Assembly: GCA_021798075.1 (NCBI GenBank)
Contig: JAJZYO010000123.1
Coordinates: 1-6,506 of the forward strand
Origin: Actinomycetes bacterium
GTDB taxonomy: Bacteria > Actinomycetota > Acidimicrobiia > Acidimicrobiales > Palsa-688
Length of the DNA: 6,506 nt
Direction: 5' to 3'
The first letter of the stretch is position 1. Each line of letters begins with the position of its first letter. The notes beneath the pieces are model-generated. The model had not been told where the DNA came from and searched no databases. It saw only the letters and a program-made list of their open reading frames with translations. Shown in pieces: positions 5,681 through 6,506 of this stretch. A program made the translations under genes and the position numbers.

Positions 5681-6505
5681 TCACGCCCCGAAGATCAGCG
5701 CTGCCACCTTCTCGGCGGCGTCCGCTTGCATCCCTGTCACGACGTGCTGGTAAGTCGCCCAGGTCGTCGCTGGGGAGCCGTGCCCGAGCCGGCGGGCAAC
5801 AATCGTAACGTCGACCCCGGCCGCGAGAGCCAAGGTTGCCCATGTGTGCCTCAGGTCGTGAAGGCGCAGTGTGGGCAGGTCGGCGAACCTGGCCTGACGT
5901 ACCCGGCGGTCAAACGTCTTGGAGAACGCTTCGGGGTGGTACGGGCGCCCATCGGGCCGGCAGAACACTAGGTCATTGTCCTGGTAGCCGGCGCCCATCA
6001 GTAGACGCTCCTCGGCCTGGCGAGCTTTCCAGGACCGGAGCATCGCGACGGTTGCCGTGTCCATTTCGACGACACGGGCGCGGTCTGTCTTGGTTCGCGG
6101 GACGACCCTGCCCTCTCGGCCGACGCCGCCGGGCTTGGTTAGAGGGATGACGGTCTGGCGGATCGCGGCGGTCTTCCGGTCCCAGTCGAGGTCAGCCCAG
6201 CGAACACCCAAGGCCTCGCCCCTACGGCAACCGGTCAGGACCAGGAACGCGAATGGGTAGTAGTAGCGGTCACCTTCGCACTCGCTCAGGAACCGGCGGA
6301 CCTGGGCGCCGCTCCAGGTCCGCATTTCAGGCGCCTTGGAGGCCGATGCTGAGGGCGGCGTCGCCTGAGTGGCCGGGTTTAGCATCATCCGCCGCCACCT
6401 CACGGCGTCGTCGAACGCACCCGAGAGGATCGTGTGGATGTACCGGACCGTCCTCGCCTTGAGGCCAGCCGACTGCCCGCCGAGCTTCCGGCCCCCCTCC
6501 AGCAG
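5681..6505 (-). CDS. Site-specific tyrosine recombinase (phage-type integrase), N-terminus outside window
   Basis: Cuts and rejoins DNA at att sites to integrate or excise an element. Seen: the frame is open from the right edge (6505) to TGA at 5681-5683, giving 274 residues. An internal GTG at 6401-6403 is not the real start, because in-frame sequence upstream reads KARTVRYIHTILSGAFDDAV, the core-binding (SAM-like) domain. The catalytic set is complete (numbered from that GTG): Arg60 in TGCRRGEALGVRW, Lys105 in PRTKTDRARVV, His182 and Arg185 in LHDLRHTWAT, His208 in RRLGHGS, and nucleophile Tyr218 in WATYQHV (codon near 5751). Roughly 100 N-terminal residues, including any arm-binding domain, are missing. 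Its C-terminal end faces the DUF3800 gene and tRNA-Gln. It appears intact and potentially active. Confidence 0.93.
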   Translation of the reverse strand: MLEGGRKLGGQSAGLKARTVRYIHTILSGAFDDAVRWRRMMLNPATQATPPSASASKAPEMRTWSGAQVRRFLSECEGDRYYYPFAFLVLTGCRRGEALGVRWADLDWDRKTAAIRQTVIPLTKPGGVGREGRVVPRTKTDRARVVEMDTATVAMLRSWKARQAEERLLMGAGYQDNDLVFCRPDGRPYHPEAFSKTFDRRVRQARFADLPTLRLHDLRHTWATLALAAGVDVTIVARRLGHGSPATTWATYQHVVTGMQADAAEKVAALIFGA

Positions 6506-6506
6506 C

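Larger units (their letters stand above)
4738..6506. mobile_element. Left part of a putative integrative element inserted at tRNA-Gln
   Basis: Seen: directly after the tRNA come a terminator, a direct repeat, an accessory DUF3800 gene of lower GC than the housekeeping genes, and a tyrosine recombinase gene converging on it. Known: tyrosine integrases of prophages and integrative-conjugative elements commonly use tRNA 3' ends as attB and are encoded near one attachment site. Inferred: the left boundary lies at the tRNA 3' end (att core perhaps within the T arm to CCA, 4710-4737), and the rest extends beyond the right edge. No second copy of the tRNA 3' end is in the window, so the boundary is unproven. 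Confidence 0.45.

Overview
The window is GC-rich and reads as the chromosome of a high-GC actinobacterium. The basis is the base composition, the dense gene packing, the non-ATG starts, and an RpoD/SigB-like sigma factor next to glutamyl-tRNA synthetase and a tRNA-Gln. I cannot place it below phylum level from sequence alone.

Left part (1 to about 4740), core genome. The window opens inside the 3' end of rsmE (16S rRNA m3U1498 methyltransferase, + strand). It overlaps tail-to-tail by 20 bases with a minus-strand aldehyde dehydrogenase of the succinate-semialdehyde dehydrogenase type. A divergent intergenic region of about 280 bases, holding an inverted repeat, separates that gene from a plus-strand sigma-70 family factor with regions 1.2, 2, 3 and 4 but no region 1.1. 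Next comes gltX (glutamyl-tRNA synthetase), then a 200-base spacer, then tRNA-Gln(CUG), then a strong intrinsic terminator. gltX and tRNA-Gln make functional sense together. Most actinobacteria lack glutaminyl-tRNA synthetase, so GluRS charges tRNA-Gln with Glu and GatCAB amidates it. This tRNA carries the U1-A72 pair and G73 expected of such a substrate.

Right part (about 4740 to 6506), accessory DNA. After the tRNA come a short spacer with two 9-base direct repeats set 11 bases apart, a DUF3800 protein gene of visibly lower GC, and a convergent tyrosine-recombinase gene whose 5' end runs off the right edge. A site-specific integrase close to a tRNA 3' end is the classic layout of an integrative element (prophage, integrative-conjugative or mobilizable element, or genomic island) using the tRNA as attB. 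Most of the element would lie outside the window, and no second att copy is visible, so the assignment is an inference.

I found no CRISPR array, rRNA, insertion sequence or clearly new multi-gene system. The most interesting items are the likely element boundary at tRNA-Gln with its direct repeats and DUF3800 cargo, and the sigma factor with substitutions at positions that read the -10 element.
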